DNA of 64,000 nucleotides, from positions 17,365,952-17,429,951 of the forward strand of contig QXEO01000247.1 of assembly GCA_007115705.1 (NCBI GenBank), given 5' to 3'. Position numbers and translations under genes: made by a program. Below are positions 31,567-42,772 of the stretch, piece by piece. Below the pieces are notes generated by a model. The model was not told the DNA's origin, searched no databases, and worked only from the letters and a program-made list of their open reading frames with translations. Source of the stretch: Dactylis glomerata. Taxonomy: Eukaryota; Streptophyta; Magnoliopsida; Poales; Poaceae. How positions within the stretch are numbered: the stretch's first letter is position 1; every line of letters begins with the position of its first letter.

Positions 31567-34500
31567 TCAAAGCGCAGGCGCGGGGCCGCCAGCAGGTGGA
31601 GCAGTAGCAGTGGAAGTATCGGCCTCAGGTGTGCCGGACCCAGCAGAGGGAATGGAGCCATCACCTCCGCCCGGGGCAGATGCCTGTTCCGGAGCTTCAG
31701 TGTCGGCTTCCTCAGTTTCATCTTCATCTTGGCTGGAGTCGGAACTCTCAGCAGCGGCAGATGTCCCGGCATCGACATTCTTCTCCGGCTCGCGGATGTC
31801 CCGGACGAATTTGTCGGTGTCGGCATAGTCCACATAGCTGTGGGCCAACTCCTTGCGGCGACGGATATGATCCGGATCCGTGGTCCAGATGGATCCTTCG
31901 CGCACGGTGCGCAAAGTCTCCAAGTCTGCCTTTTCGTACCAAGACAAGAAGTAGCTGAGGGCTTCGTCAGCTCCAACCCTCGCGCCGGAATCTCGCCACT
32001 CCCGGAGGCGAACCTTGGCAAGCTGCAGGTCGTTGCCGAGGTCAACCGGGTCAGTGGGAGTCCTTTGTCCCGGCCAGAGGGCAGAGAATGCCTCCTGGGC
32101 GCCGTAGAAGAGCTCTTCAGTATAAAGGGTCATGGCCTCCTTCCGGGACTGCAGGGCCAGCAGCTGCTCCGACATGTCCCAGTTGGGCGAGTCAACCGGA
32201 ACACCCCGGTCTTCTCGGTCCAACTGCAAAGCCCTCTCAACGTCAGCGACGGAAGCGGGAAACATGCCTGCAGAATAGAAACAATGTTAGCAAAAGGAAA
32301 ATATGTCGGCATAGGGGCTATGCCGAAAAAGATTACACTATGTCGGAAAGGATAAAAGGGGAAAGGATTTGAAGCTTACGGGCAAGGTCGGCATTCAGCT
32401 GTGCAACTGTAACCTCCCATTTGGTGGCCTGCTCCTTCATGCCATCAAGTTCAGCATGGGCGTTGGAAGCATCAGTCTCGGAGGTAGCAAGCAGGGTCTT
32501 GGTTTTCTTCAATAGGCCCTCCCTCTGTTCCTTCTCCTCCAGGAGCTCGGCAATCCGGCCCTTAAGCTGCTCAACCTCGGCCTTGTGACCGGCATCCCGG
32601 TCGTCCAGTTGCTTGGCCACATCCACCGAGGACACACAATCCTGGTGGCGTGCCTCCAGTGCAGCCTTCTCATCTGCAAAGATTTCAAGTTAAAAGGATT
32701 TGAAGAAAGAAAACAGTGGCAAAGAGTAAAGGATTTGAAGTATAAAGCAGCAGGATCCGGCATACCAGTAAGCTCTTTCACCCTCGTAAGAAGCGCGGCG
32801 ACTTGTTTCTCAGTGCCAGCTGCAGAATGTCGGCACAAGGTTATGTGTCGGTAAGAAGAAGTGTTGCAAAGTAAAGAGAGGAAAGATATCCGGCATATAG
32901 CGGTATGTCGGCAAAAATTACCTTTCTTGGACAGCTCCAGCTGAAGCTTGCTGTGTGCGTCGGAAAGCTTCCGATGCTCACACACCAAGTCATGGAACAT
33001 GTCGGCCCGGGTGTTGTTCATGAGCTGCAAAAATGCCGGGATTTGAAATGTCAGCAGAGAAATTTGACATGATAATTAAAGTAAAGATTTTATCAAGTGA
33101 TCATTCTTTTAAAGACCCGGCACAGGTGCTGCGCACCTATCCCGGCTCTCGGTGACTAGGATTTGAAGCTCGAATCGAGCTTATATCCCGGTCAAAGAGG
33201 ATTTGAAAGATAATAGAGATGTGAAATTGTTAAAGACCCGGCACAGGTGCTGCGCACCTATCCCGGCCCTCGGTGACTAGGATTTGAAGCTCGAATCGAG
33301 CTTGTATCCCGGTTAAGAGGATTTGAAAGATAATAGAGATATGAAATTGTTGAAGACCCGGCACAGGTGCTGCGCACCTATCCCGGCCCTCGGTGACTAG
33401 GATTTGAAGCTCGGATCGAGCTCATATGTCGGCAGTTAATTCAAAAGAAGCTAGCTAAAGGACTATGAGAAAATCCCGGATGTCCATATCCCGGACAGCC
33501 GACATTTTCGGGGACTGGGGATATGTGTGTAAATGTAAAGGACTTACGTTGGTGGCATCGGCCAACTTGTGAAGTCTTTGCTGGATGCTGAGGAGCTCAC
33601 TGGCGATAGGTATGGGCTTCGCGGCCAGGAAGTCGCTTGGGTCGCCACTGGTCTTGGCTTCGGCCAGCTTCTTGCTCCTTGAGTCCGCAGTGTCCATGTG
33701 GCTGGCGTCGTTCCACTTGACGCACTGCTCCTTAAGAGAGCCGAGGCTCTGATCGCTTTTCGTCACAAGAGGGACGAGGCCCTCGAGTTCTGGGGTGTCG
33801 AAGAAGCTTTTCCGGTACCCCGGCCGGGCTGCTGCCCTGCTAAGATGCAGGGACAGAGCAGAGCTGGTCCGGGACTTGGCCGGCTGAATCTTCAAGGTGT
33901 CGGTCTTGGCCGGGGCAGTGGACTCGGCCGGTGCAGTGGTCTTGGCCAGGGCAGTGGACTCGGCCGGTGCAGTGGTCTTGGCCAGGGCAGTGGACTTGGC
34001 CGGTGCTGGGGTCTTGACAGCTAAAGGAGTCTCGGGTGCGGGCTGTTCCGGCGCGGCCGGTGCATCTGGGCCAGCGGGAGCAGGATCCGGATAAGTCCGG
34101 ACTTCCGGCACTAAAGGGCCTTTGCCCTTGATGTCTGTGCCGGCGCTCTTGTCGCTTGCGCCGGCGTCTTCAGTGGTGCCGGCGTCACCGGTGGGCGCGC
34201 CGGAATCTGGTGCTTCTTGGTGGGCTCCTGTGTCCATGTGGACATCAGGAGCTGAGGTTTCCTGTTGAGCCCCCGAGTCCATGTGGACGTCGGGGGCAGA
34301 GATATCTTGTTCCGGCGGAGGAACGTCCTTCGCCGGGGAGGTGGTCTTCTCGGGCGCAGGCGAAGATGCCGGCGCCGGGGAGGTCGTGTGACTTGCAGAG
34401 GGAATATCGGAGGTAGCAGGGGCAGCGGGCTTGGTAACCTTCGGGTCGCCGCTCAAGCCAGAAGCTTGTTCCGGCTCAAGAGGAGCACTGAAAGAGAGAA

Positions 34501-36137
34501 AACACCAAGTCAGTAATACAAACAAGAGATATGTCGGAGGAAATGCAAAGAAAAGGAAATTTACCCCGAGGCAACAGGCCTCTGTTTCTTCTGCTTGGGC
34601 ACGCAGACCTTCTGCCTCTTCGCCCTCTGAGGTATGTCGGACGGGGGCTTCACACCTCGCTTCCGGCCGGCACGTCCGCCGGTGGAAGGAGGTCCCTGGT
34701 TCAGGGGGGCGGCGTCGATGACAATATCGTCCGGGATAGCTGAGGACGGCATTGGAAACTCGTGAGCAATAGGTGTTGCTGGAAAGGCGTACGCAAGTGG
34801 CGTCGGGTCATAGTACAGCAGGACCTCCTCGTCAGAATCTATCTCACTCCGGTCTTGAGTGTAATGCCGGGATGAAGAGCCCTTACCCATGGCAGCTGCA
34901 GCACGGGTGTTCCTGGGAAGCTTATCCCAATGATCCGGATCTTCAACATCCGCAACGGTGCGGTCCGCCGCGATCTTGATCCGGGAGTTCTCCATGGTTT
35001 GGAAGCTGAATTTCTGTATAAACAGCAAAGTCAAGTATTCAGACAAGGAAATATGCCGGTGGAAGAGGTATGTCGGATCAATATGATATGTGTCGGCAAA
35101 CAGACATGTGTCGGCTTAGTTATCTATGTGCCGGATATGGACTTTATGTATCGGATAAGATGGTTTACCGTGGGGGCCGGCCTATCCCGGCTGTACGGTT
35201 CTAGCCCCCAGGCAAAAGTGGCCTGAGAGCACTTGCAGACATCCTTAATCCGGCGCAGAATGTCGGCCGGAGTCAGCTCGTGTGTGGAGTGCCGGGTGGG
35301 GTCCATTGGCCCGCTCATCTGGCAGATCTTGTGCGGCCGGCGCTGCAGAGGGGAGACGCGCCGGCTTATATAGCAGGCCACCAGGTCTTGAGGAGTAAGA
35401 CCGGCATCCAGGAGCTCGCCCTTAACCCGGTGAAGCGCGTTCACCGGCATCACCGAGTTCTTCGGGTTGTAGGTCCAGTTAGTCATGGCCAAGGGTGGCT
35501 CGTCCACAAATGGCGGCAGGTTGAGGAGATCCTCGTCGGTGGTGTTCTTGACATAGAAGAAGCTTTTCTGCCACTTCTTGCAAGATTCCAGGAGTTCCAC
35601 CTTGGGGAAGTCCGAGCCCTTCCGGGACATGATGGTGGCCGCGCCGCAGAGGGTCATGGGGCGGTCCTTCTTTTCCTGGGCCGTCTCCGGCGGGTCGTCC
35701 TTGCTCCGGGGCGGCTCTTGGACGACTTGCTTCCGCAGTTGGAAGTACTTCGCCCAGCCTTGAGTAAGGGCCTCTATGCCAGCATAGCCCTCGCAAAAAG
35801 CAGCGAAGGCGGAGAGGCTCATCACGGCATTGGCCGGGATATGATGAGGTTGAAGCTCGTAGGTGTTGAGGAAGTCCCGGAAGAAGTCCGACACCGGCAG
35901 ACCGAAGCCCCGCTCGAAGTGGGCGATGAAGACGACGTGTTCGCCGGGTTCAGGTGCCGGCACGATTTCTCCTGCTGGTAGCCGGCATGCTACGCCCTCC
36001 GGGACTCTCCTGGTGGAGATGACCCAGGATATCTCGGCCGGAGTAACCTCCGACCCCTCCCAGCCGGAGCGTCCTTGACCTCGGGCCGAGGTATCTTCCT
36101 CAGAGGCCGAGGTAGCAGTCATGCTTGAAGATGCCAT
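31567..36137 (-). CDS. Seven-exon antisense gene carried by the Tat element
   Basis: Exons in coding order: 36137-35169, 35013-34565, 34487-33548, 33024-32922, 32819-32766, 32673-32380, 32267-31567. All six introns (155, 77, 523, 102, 92 and 112 bases) start GT and end AG with good plant consensus, e.g. GTAAGTCC at 33547 and TTTTTGCAG at 33025. The phases fit throughout, giving 1169 codons and one stop. The ATG context AAGATGGC is strong. Exon 1 (residues 1-323) resembles the Pfam 'putative gypsy type transposon' domain (PF04195) known from antisense frames of Tat elements, e.g. GFGLPVSDFFRDFLNTYEL and WQKSFFYVKN. Exons 2-3 encode a disordered Pro/Ala/Thr-rich region with AKTTAPAEST repeats and a basic patch (KRQK). 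Exons 4-6 encode a coiled coil (~787-937, Leu/Glu/Lys heptads). Exon 7 ends in an acidic, then Gly/Pro/Ala-rich tail. The function is unknown; it may modulate the element or bind Gag or DNA. The introns can be removed only from a minus-strand transcript, so the gene needs its own promoter. Confidence 0.85.
33111..33429. repeat. Three ~120-bp tandem repeats in antisense intron 3
   Basis: Units start at 33111, 33232 and 33352, the third being shorter. Each unit carries the hairpin AGGTGC-TGC-GCACCT (33124-33138 in unit 1). Units 1 and 2 also carry the perfect palindrome AAGCTCGA-A-TCGAGCTT (33166-33182 in unit 1). Unit 3 has a changed second palindrome. They make up most of the only long intron of the gene. 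Confidence 0.92.
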
Positions 36138-37158
36138 CTTGGTGGCCGGGATAAGGCGTGAGAGCCGGAGTCCCGTGATGTTATTCCTATCAAGGCCGGA
36201 GAAAAGAGGGAGGTTAGTCTCTCCGGCATACCGCCCTCACCAATGTTAGCAGGAATAGAAGATCTACCGAGGCAGTTAAAATCGGAAATAATAAGGGTAA
36301 AACTCCTAAGGATGAACACCTGCGAGCTTTGCCTAGCAATGCTAATCGAATCCGAAGAGTAACAAGCAGAGGAACTGAAGCGGATCTATGCAAGCGTGGC
36401 TACCAATGAGAAGCTATGAAGAAGCGTGAAGGAGGAAGAACAGTCTCACCGGAGCTTGGCCGGCGACGATGGAGCGGCGGCGCGCGTGCAGGAAGATCCA
36501 ATCTCCCTGCAAGGCTGCGGGGAGAAGAGGCGGCGGTGGCGTCGTCGACGATGACGCCGGACGTCGGCAAGCGGAGGCGCCGGCGTGCAGGTGGACGGCG
36601 GCGGCAGCTTCCCTTCTCGGTTTCTTGGTCCGGCGGCGAAGCGCAAGGGGCAAAGGAGCAGAGGAGGAAGACGATGGTGGTGGGGGGTAAAAAGATGAGT
36701 TTACCCCCGCCGCCCTACTTATAGGTCTAGCGAAGAGGCAGGGTCGTGGGGATCGTGGGAGTGTTCCACTCCCCCGACCGTTTCTGCGGCGAGGCGCCAC
36801 GTGGCGGCACGGAGTGGGGCGGCGGTTCCTGTAACCGAGCCATGACGCCATGATGGTGAGAAGTAACTGCTGCACTGTGAACCGTCGCATCGTGGGTGAC
36901 TGTTCGAGGAGGCAGGGCAGTTACAAGTTTCGATGCAAAGCTGTCGGACATGGCTTCTCGAGGAAGGCTCGACTATATGTCGGATTAGTTGCCCGATGTA
37001 TATGTTCCGTCCGGAATACCCTAGGGACCGGCCGGAATAAGTTTTGGAACAGGAACAGAGGCCGGGATATGTGCGGATGTGCCGGCATATAATCTGATCG
37101 CCGGGGTATAATGAAGAAAGGTATGTTGAACCTGTCAAGGCTCCACAGTTATGACTGG
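36138..37158 (-). other. Leader and promoter region of the antisense gene
   Basis: The first ~550 bases before the ATG are the likely untranslated leader, GC-rich with simple GGC repeats around 36470-36620. Beyond the TATA candidate, up to the 3' LTR, the sequence has repeated CCGGCATAT and GTCGG words shared with the LTR. Frames on both strands here look like composition effects. Confidence 0.5.
36716..36724 (-). promoter_or_regulatory. Candidate TATA box of the antisense gene
   Basis: The minus strand reads CTATAAGTA here, about 580 bases before the ATG at 36137. The DNA between is GC-rich, as in many plant leaders, and contains upstream ATGs. No other good TATA was noticed closer to the start. 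A leader intron cannot be excluded. Confidence 0.5.
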
Positions 37159-37184
37159 GGAACCTCGGCAGCTTCGGGGACTAG
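37159..37184 (+). other. Polypurine-tract region of the Tat element
   Basis: The bases before the 3' LTR include GGGGAACCTCGGCAGC and CTTCGGGGACTAG. A purine-rich GGGGA just before the LTR is where second-strand synthesis should start, but the exact tract is uncertain because it is short and interrupted. Confidence 0.5.
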
Positions 37185-38143
37185 TGTCGGGGGGATGACC
37201 CCCGGTAGGGTCAAGAGACTAGAAAGACTCATCTATGATTGACTTATGCCGGGTTATCAAGGAAAGGGCCTGGCCGGAATATAAGAGCATCGGCCAGGCC
37301 GGCATATATGTATATCCCGGCTGGTGTCTGGATATGCCGGCATAGCCGGAATACTTATAGAAGTGTGCCGGCATATACTCAGATATGCCGGCCTAACCAT
37401 TTTTTGTGTTGTGCAGGAGCAGGGGAGGCCGGATTACCCGACCCTCGTAGGTCGTTGGTCCGGCATATATGTCCTGGATATGGCCAACGGTCATATCCGG
37501 GATACTTAAGTCAACCAAGGTGTCACATCCCTACAATCAAGGAAGAAAACATCCAAGCATGGTAGCAGAGTAAGATGGCAGGGTGCACAGTGGAGGTTAC
37601 CTACCCTCACTGTGCACAAGTACAAGCTTACCTCAGAATGGTAAGGTCACAGTTCAAGAAGTACAAGGTACAGCAAGAGGAGTCCCATCGAGAGCAATCA
37701 GGGAGAAAGTCGTGGGCGTCTGCCCTCGACAGCAAGTCCTGTTTGGAGTGTAGTTGGTGTCTCCTGGTCTTCTATGACCGTTGTAACCCTGGCCACCACT
37801 ATATAAGGTGGCACAGGGAGTCCTAGCAAAGGGTTGGAGGATAGAAGGTTGGTTGGCCGATAGTTAAAGGTCGAGCTCTCCTTACTTTCTCACTTAGCAG
37901 TTCATCTTCCTTCTCTAGCAGAGAGCTTGGAAGCACCATTGTGGTGTACTACATCAACCCATATATACAATCAGTAGAGCAGGAGTAGGGGTGTTATCTC
38001 CTTACGAGAGCCCCGAACCTGGGTAGATCAGTGTCTCTTTCTGTCGTGCTTTTTAGCTCGTTCCCCTCTCCCGAATCCTCCAACATCTAGTTCGGCCCCC
38101 ATTTAAGCCATCCTATGGCATATGTTGTTTCACCACGACGACA
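37185..38143 (+). repeat. 3' LTR of the complete Tat element
   Basis: 959 bases, same ends, TATA box at 37800-37807. Lies after a CTTCGGGGACTAG tract. It supplies the polyadenylation region of the element. Confidence 0.95.
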
Positions 38144-38148
38144 GTTGG
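38144..38148. repeat. Target-site duplication of the Tat element, right
   Basis: GTTGG directly after the LTR end CGACGACA. Matches the left copy at 22923-22927. Confidence 0.93.
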
Positions 38149-38986
38149 GGTCCAACCATTTATTGCAGCAAACAAAACAAAATAAAACTGAAAGCAAAAA
38201 TAAAGACGCTCCAAGAAAAACACATAGCATATGAAGTAATAAAAATATAGTGTCTTGAAAGATGACATGATATTTTGTTGATGAAGAAGGGGTGCCTCGG
38301 GGCATCCCCAAGCTTTGACGCTTGTACTCCTTGGATATTTCTTGGGGTGACATGGGAATCCCCAAGCTTGAGCTTTTGTCCATACTTCATCTCATCTCAT
38401 CATTCTCCTTTCCCTACACTTGAAAACTTCCTTCATACAAAACTTCATACAATTCTTATTAGCAACATTAGTGTATGCAAGATAGTAAATCCACTCTTTG
38501 GTTCAGTTTCAACTCAAGTATAGCACCCATTAGAACATTAGTAACTGTAGCAACTTCTCTCAAAAGTTCCATGATCAAAAGAACTCAAAAAGAAAGAGAT
38601 CAAGAGGCAAACACAAATAGTGTAGAAATCTATCAAAACAGAATAGCTGGTAAAGAGCGATTTTTTTGAAAATCTTCTGTTGCTCAAATAAAAAAGTGCA
38701 AAACTAATGGAAGTTATACAATATCCTGGGGCATGTGCACAAGAAATCGCAGATCAAAATGACATTCTAGAAATTTCACGAATTTTTATGGTACAGCGCA
38801 GAAATCTGTTTCAGGACAGGAACTTCCCTAAATCTTACCTTCCTCCAATTAGAGGTTCTTCTTGGCACGAAAACGAAATAAAAATGATAAGGAGAGGTCA
38901 TTACATTAGTAATAACTTCCAAGACTCAACAAAAATAAAAAGCACTGAAAAGAAAACATTGAGTTATCTCCCAAGAGTACTTTTCT
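38149..38986 (-). mobile_element. Interior of A right of the Tat insertion, non-coding part
   Basis: Resumes the interior of A after the Tat element. It contains two copies of a purine-tract-like motif (38302-38315 and 38356-38369) and conserved AT-rich sequence shared with C and D. No frame supports a gene. Confidence 0.75.
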
Positions 38987-40961
38987 TTAACGCCTTTGAG
39001 CTAGGCGCAAAAAGTAGAAATCAAGTATTTTCAGGTGATGAAGCATCAAGTTCATAATTTGCTCTAAGGATAGAGTCAAAAAGTAACTTCTTTCTCTTTC
39101 TAGGGAAGTGTCCATACCTTTCTTGAGTGGGAATTTATATTTAATAGTGCCTTCTTTCATATCAATAATAGCACCAACTGTTCTAAGAAAAGGTCTTCCC
39201 AAAATAATAGGACAAGAAGTATTGCATTCAATATCCAAAACAAGGAAATCAATGGGAACAAGGTTATTGTTAACCATAATAAGAACATCATTAATCATTC
39301 CCAAAGGTTTCTTCTTAGCAACATCAGCAAGAGTAACATCAAAATAACAATTTTCTAACGGTGGTAAACCAAGCATATCATAAATTTTCCTAGGCATATT
39401 CGTAATTTGTTTTGGAAAAGCCACATTCATAGAACTAGCATTAGGACTTCTAGCAAGTTTTTGTAAGAACAAAATTACTTCAGAAATATTGCAACCATCA
39501 ACATCAAAATCATTAAAGGTAGTAGAACTATTGTCTCATATACTCCAAAAAATTTCAGCAATTTTATTAGAAAAAGTTTCTGTAGTTTTACGCAATTTCA
39601 CACAAGGAGTAGGAATTTTATCTACACCAATCACTCTACCATTAAAAGAAGGAGGTTTGCTAGCATTTGAAACAACATCACTAGTGGTGGTAATAGTACA
39701 AACCATCATATTTCTAGCCATCTCATCTTCTCTTTCCCACCTAGCATGCAATTCTACTAACATCCTAATATTATTATCAATTCTAACCTGAATGGCATTT
39801 AAAGTCCTACTATCTTTCACATCATGAGGCAAAACCTATAGTTTCAGAAGTTCAACATCAAGAGCAAGGCTATCAACTTTAGAAGCAAGAACATCAATTT
39901 TACCAAGCTTTTCCTCAACAGACTTATTAAAAGCAGTTTGTTTAATAATGAAGTCCTTGAGCATGACTTCAAGATCAGAGGGCGCGCCCCTATTGTTGTT
40001 GTAGGAATTACCATACGAATTACCATAACCATTACCATTGGTAGAAGGATATGGCCTATAATTGTTGCTACCAATATTGTTCCTATATGCACTGTTGCTG
40101 AAATTATTATTTCTAATGAAGTTTACATCAACATGCTCTTCTTGAGAAACCAAAGAGGCTAAAGGAACATTATTAGGATCAACATGAGCTCTATCATTAG
40201 CAAGAATAGCCATAATGGTATCAATCTTATCACTCAAGGAAGAGGTTTCTTCAACAGAATTTACCTTCTTACCTTGTGGAGCTCTCTCGGTGTGCCACTC
40301 AGAATAATTTACCATCATATTATCAAGGAGCTTTGTTGCGGCGCCCAGGGTGATGGACATAAAGTACCTCCAGCAGCTGAATCCAAGAGATTTCTTGGAG
40401 AAAATTTAGTCCTGCATAAAAGGTTTGGATAATCATCCAAGTAGTCAGTCCATGAGTGGGACAATTCTTTATCAAAGATTTCATTCTTTTCAAAGCTTGA
40501 GCAACATGTTCATTATCAAACTATTTACACCTCATAATATCACTTCTCAAAGATATAATCTTAGCAGGAGGGTAATATTTTCCAATAAAAGCATCCTTGC
40601 ACTTAACCCAAGAATCAATACTATTTCTAGGCATAGATAGCAACCAATCCTTAGCTCTTCCTCTCAAAGAGAAAGGAAACAACTTAAGCTTATTAATATA
40701 TCCATCTACATCCTTATACTTTTGCATCTCACATAGCTCAACAAAATTATTGAGATGAGCTACAACATCATCAGTACTAACACCAGAAAATTGCTCTTTC
40801 ATAACAAGATTCAACAAAGCAGGTTTAATCTCATAAAAATTTGCCTCAGGAGTAGGTGGCGCAATAGGAGTGCAGATGAAATCATTGTTGTTTGTGCTAG
40901 TAAAGTCACACAACTTGGTGTTCTCAGGAGTACTCATTTTAGCAAGACTAAAAGCAGACAA
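38987..40961 (-). pseudogene. Broken gag-protease of element A
   Basis: Four minus-strand open pieces lie in gag-protease order. 40521-40961 (146 codons) is the start of Gag and includes a capsid-like stretch with RGRAKDWLLSMPRNSI. 39836-40360 is the later Gag part, Asn/Gly/Tyr-rich and possibly coiled near its end. 39536-39832 is a linker. 38987-39472 is the second half of a retropepsin-type region with PIILGRPFLRTVGAIIDM, followed by a basic tail. Stops and frame breaks between the pieces mean that no full polyprotein can be made. The usual active-site Asp-Ser/Thr-Gly lies in the damaged gap and is not seen. No RT or integrase follows, so A depended on other elements. Function is assigned from Athila-type similarity recalled from the family. 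Confidence 0.8.
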
Positions 40962-41105
40962 GCAAAAATAACAACTATAAGGAAACTAATGTGTTTGTAT
41001 TTTTCATAAAAAGATGCAAACAAAAATAAAGTAAAGAAAGTAATCAAAACAATAACAAAGTAAAAGATTGGAAGCGAGAGACTCCCCTTGCAGAAATCCT
41101 CTTTC

Positions 41106-41123
41106 TCCCCGGCAACGGCGCCA
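41106..41123 (-). other. Primer binding site of A (tRNA-Asp)
   Basis: Minus-strand TGGCGCCGTTGCCGGGGA is the complement of the 3' end of plant tRNA-Asp including CCA. It sits ten bases inside the 5' LTR, as expected for first-strand priming. Confidence 0.9.
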
Positions 41124-41133
41124 GAAAAATGCT

Positions 41134-42767
41134 TGTTAGCGGTGCTAGCCGCCCAGTTGGGAACCCCAAGAGGAAGGTGTGATGCGCACAGTGGCAAGTT
41201 TCCCTCGATTATAAAACCAAGGTTTAATCGACCAGTAGGAGAAAGAAACCACTTCTGAAGGTTAATGCTAGCTGGCTTTGGCAACGGCTCCAGAGAATTT
41301 GTTTATGGCGCCTGTCTGGGGCGTAGCTTCGGCACTAGCAGCAATGTGGAACCTGCACACAACACAACCAAAGTACTTTCCCCCAACTTGTAGTGAGGTT
41401 GTCAATCTCACTGGTTTGCTGTAAACAAAGGATTAAACGTATCGTGTGGTAATAGATGTTTGTTTGCAAGAAAGTAAATAATGCTTGTAGAAAGTAAATG
41501 GTAATATATATGTAAAAGAATGGACCGGGTTCCACAATTCACTAGAGGTGTCTCTCCATAAAGATAAATAACATGCTTGGTAAACAAATTACAGTTGGGC
41601 AATTGACAGAATAAAGAATGCATAGCAATGCATGTACATGTCATGAAGATCACTATGAGATTCACTTGGGCATTACAACATAATACATAGACCGTAATCC
41701 AACTGCATCGATGACTAATAATCCACCCGCCGGATGTCATCCGAGCAATCGTTGGGTATTAAGTTGCAAGCAACAGATTATCGCCTTAAGCAAAGTGTGT
41801 AATGTAAACAATACAAATGTCCTTGAACACAAGATTGTTGTTTTCTCCCTATTAGCAATAGCACATCTACAACCTTAGAAGTTATTGTCACTCTCCCAGA
41901 TTACTAGAGGCATAAACCCACTATCGAGCATAAATACTCCCTCTTGGAGTTACTAGCATCTACTCGGCCAAGATATCTACTAGCAACGGAGAGCATGCAA
42001 GATGATAAACAACATAGAGACGACAATTCACAAATCAACTTGACATAGTACTCAATATTCATCGGATCCCAACAAACACAACATGTAGAATTACATAACG
42101 ATGGTCTTGATCATGATAAGCAGCTCACAAGATCTAAACATGAAGCACATGAAGGAGAACACATCCATCTAGCTACTGCTATGGACCCATAGTCCAAGGT
42201 AGACTACTCATGCATCACTTCGGAGGCAGGCATAGTGATGAAGAAGGCCTCCGGTGGTGATTCCCCTCTCCGGCAGGGTGCCGGGAAGAGCTTCTGGACC
42301 CTCCCGATCTCACGTCGACGATGGCGGCGGCTTGCAGTATGTTTTTTGGAAAAGAGTTTGGGCCTTCTTGGTTTTCCCGACAAAGGGATTAAATAGGCAG
42401 AAGGGCGATGTCAGGAGGTGGACCAGGTGGTCACACCACCAGGTGGCGCGGCCTAGGGGTGGACCGCGCCACCACCTGGTGTGGCTGCCCATTGGTCCGC
42501 CTCTGACTCTCCTTTGGACTCCGTCTTCGTGTCAGGTAATTAGGAACTTCAGCTTTTGTTTTGTCCAATTCCGAGAATATTTCATGTGTAACTTTTCTGT
42601 AATACAAAAACAGCAGAAAATAGGAACTGGCACTGTTGCATATCTTGTTAATAGGTTTGTTCCGGAAAATGCATAAAAACGCCACGAAGTGTAAACAAAA
42701 CACGAAGCAAATTGTGTATAAACAAGCATGGAGCATCAAAATTTATAGATATGTTTGAGACGTATCA
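41134..42767 (-). repeat. 5' LTR of element A
   Basis: A 1634-base LTR beginning TGTTAGCGG directly beyond the primer binding site and ending GACGTATCA. Read on the minus strand it starts TGATACGTCTC, a start I associate with the Sabrina and Fatima group of grass Athila elements. Confidence 0.9.
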
Positions 42768-42772
42768 GCCGC
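42768..42772. repeat. Target-site duplication of A, right
   Basis: GCCGC directly after the LTR end CGTATCA. It matches 19247-19251 and confirms the limits of element A. Confidence 0.9.

Larger units (their letters stand above)
22928..38143 (+). mobile_element. Complete young Ty3/gypsy Tat-lineage retrotransposon
   Basis: A 15.2-kb element with 959-bp LTRs (22928-23886 and 37185-38143), a tRNA-Lys primer site and flanking GTTGG duplications (22923-22927, 38144-38148). The order is LTR, gag-protease, RT, degenerate RNase H, second RNase H, integrase, an antisense spliced gene, LTR. The second RNase H and the extra antisense frame are hallmarks of the Tat lineage. The LTRs differ at one base that I could find (G at ~23826 against A at ~38083), so the insertion is recent; at 1.3e-8 substitutions per site per year that is on the order of 40,000 years. 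Confidence 0.95.
19252..42767 (-). mobile_element. Athila-type LTR retrotransposon A, split by the Tat element
   Basis: Complete element on the minus strand. The 3' LTR is 19252-20883, the 5' LTR 41134-42767, the tRNA-Asp primer binding site 41106-41123, and the purine tract adjoins 20884. GCCGC target duplications flank it at 19247-19251 and 42768-42772. The interior carries broken gag and protease frames (38987-40961) and no reverse transcriptase, so it is non-autonomous. The Tat element sits in the interior at 22928. About 18 differences in the first ~230 aligned LTR bases show that it is old. Confidence 0.9.

Noticed and set aside
33111..33429. Regularly spaced repeats resembling a CRISPR array
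   Set aside because: The units are contiguous 120-bp tandem repeats without distinct spacers, inside a plant retrotransposon intron.
36414..36890. Minus-strand 158-codon frame upstream of the antisense gene
   Set aside because: It spans the TATA candidate and simple GGC repeats, does not fit the exon chain, and overlaps equally open frames on the plus strand.
41106..41123. Sequence identical to the 3' end of tRNA-Asp (also at 54386 and 63901)
   Set aside because: Only 18 bases match and each lies next to an LTR start. These are primer binding sites, not tRNA genes.
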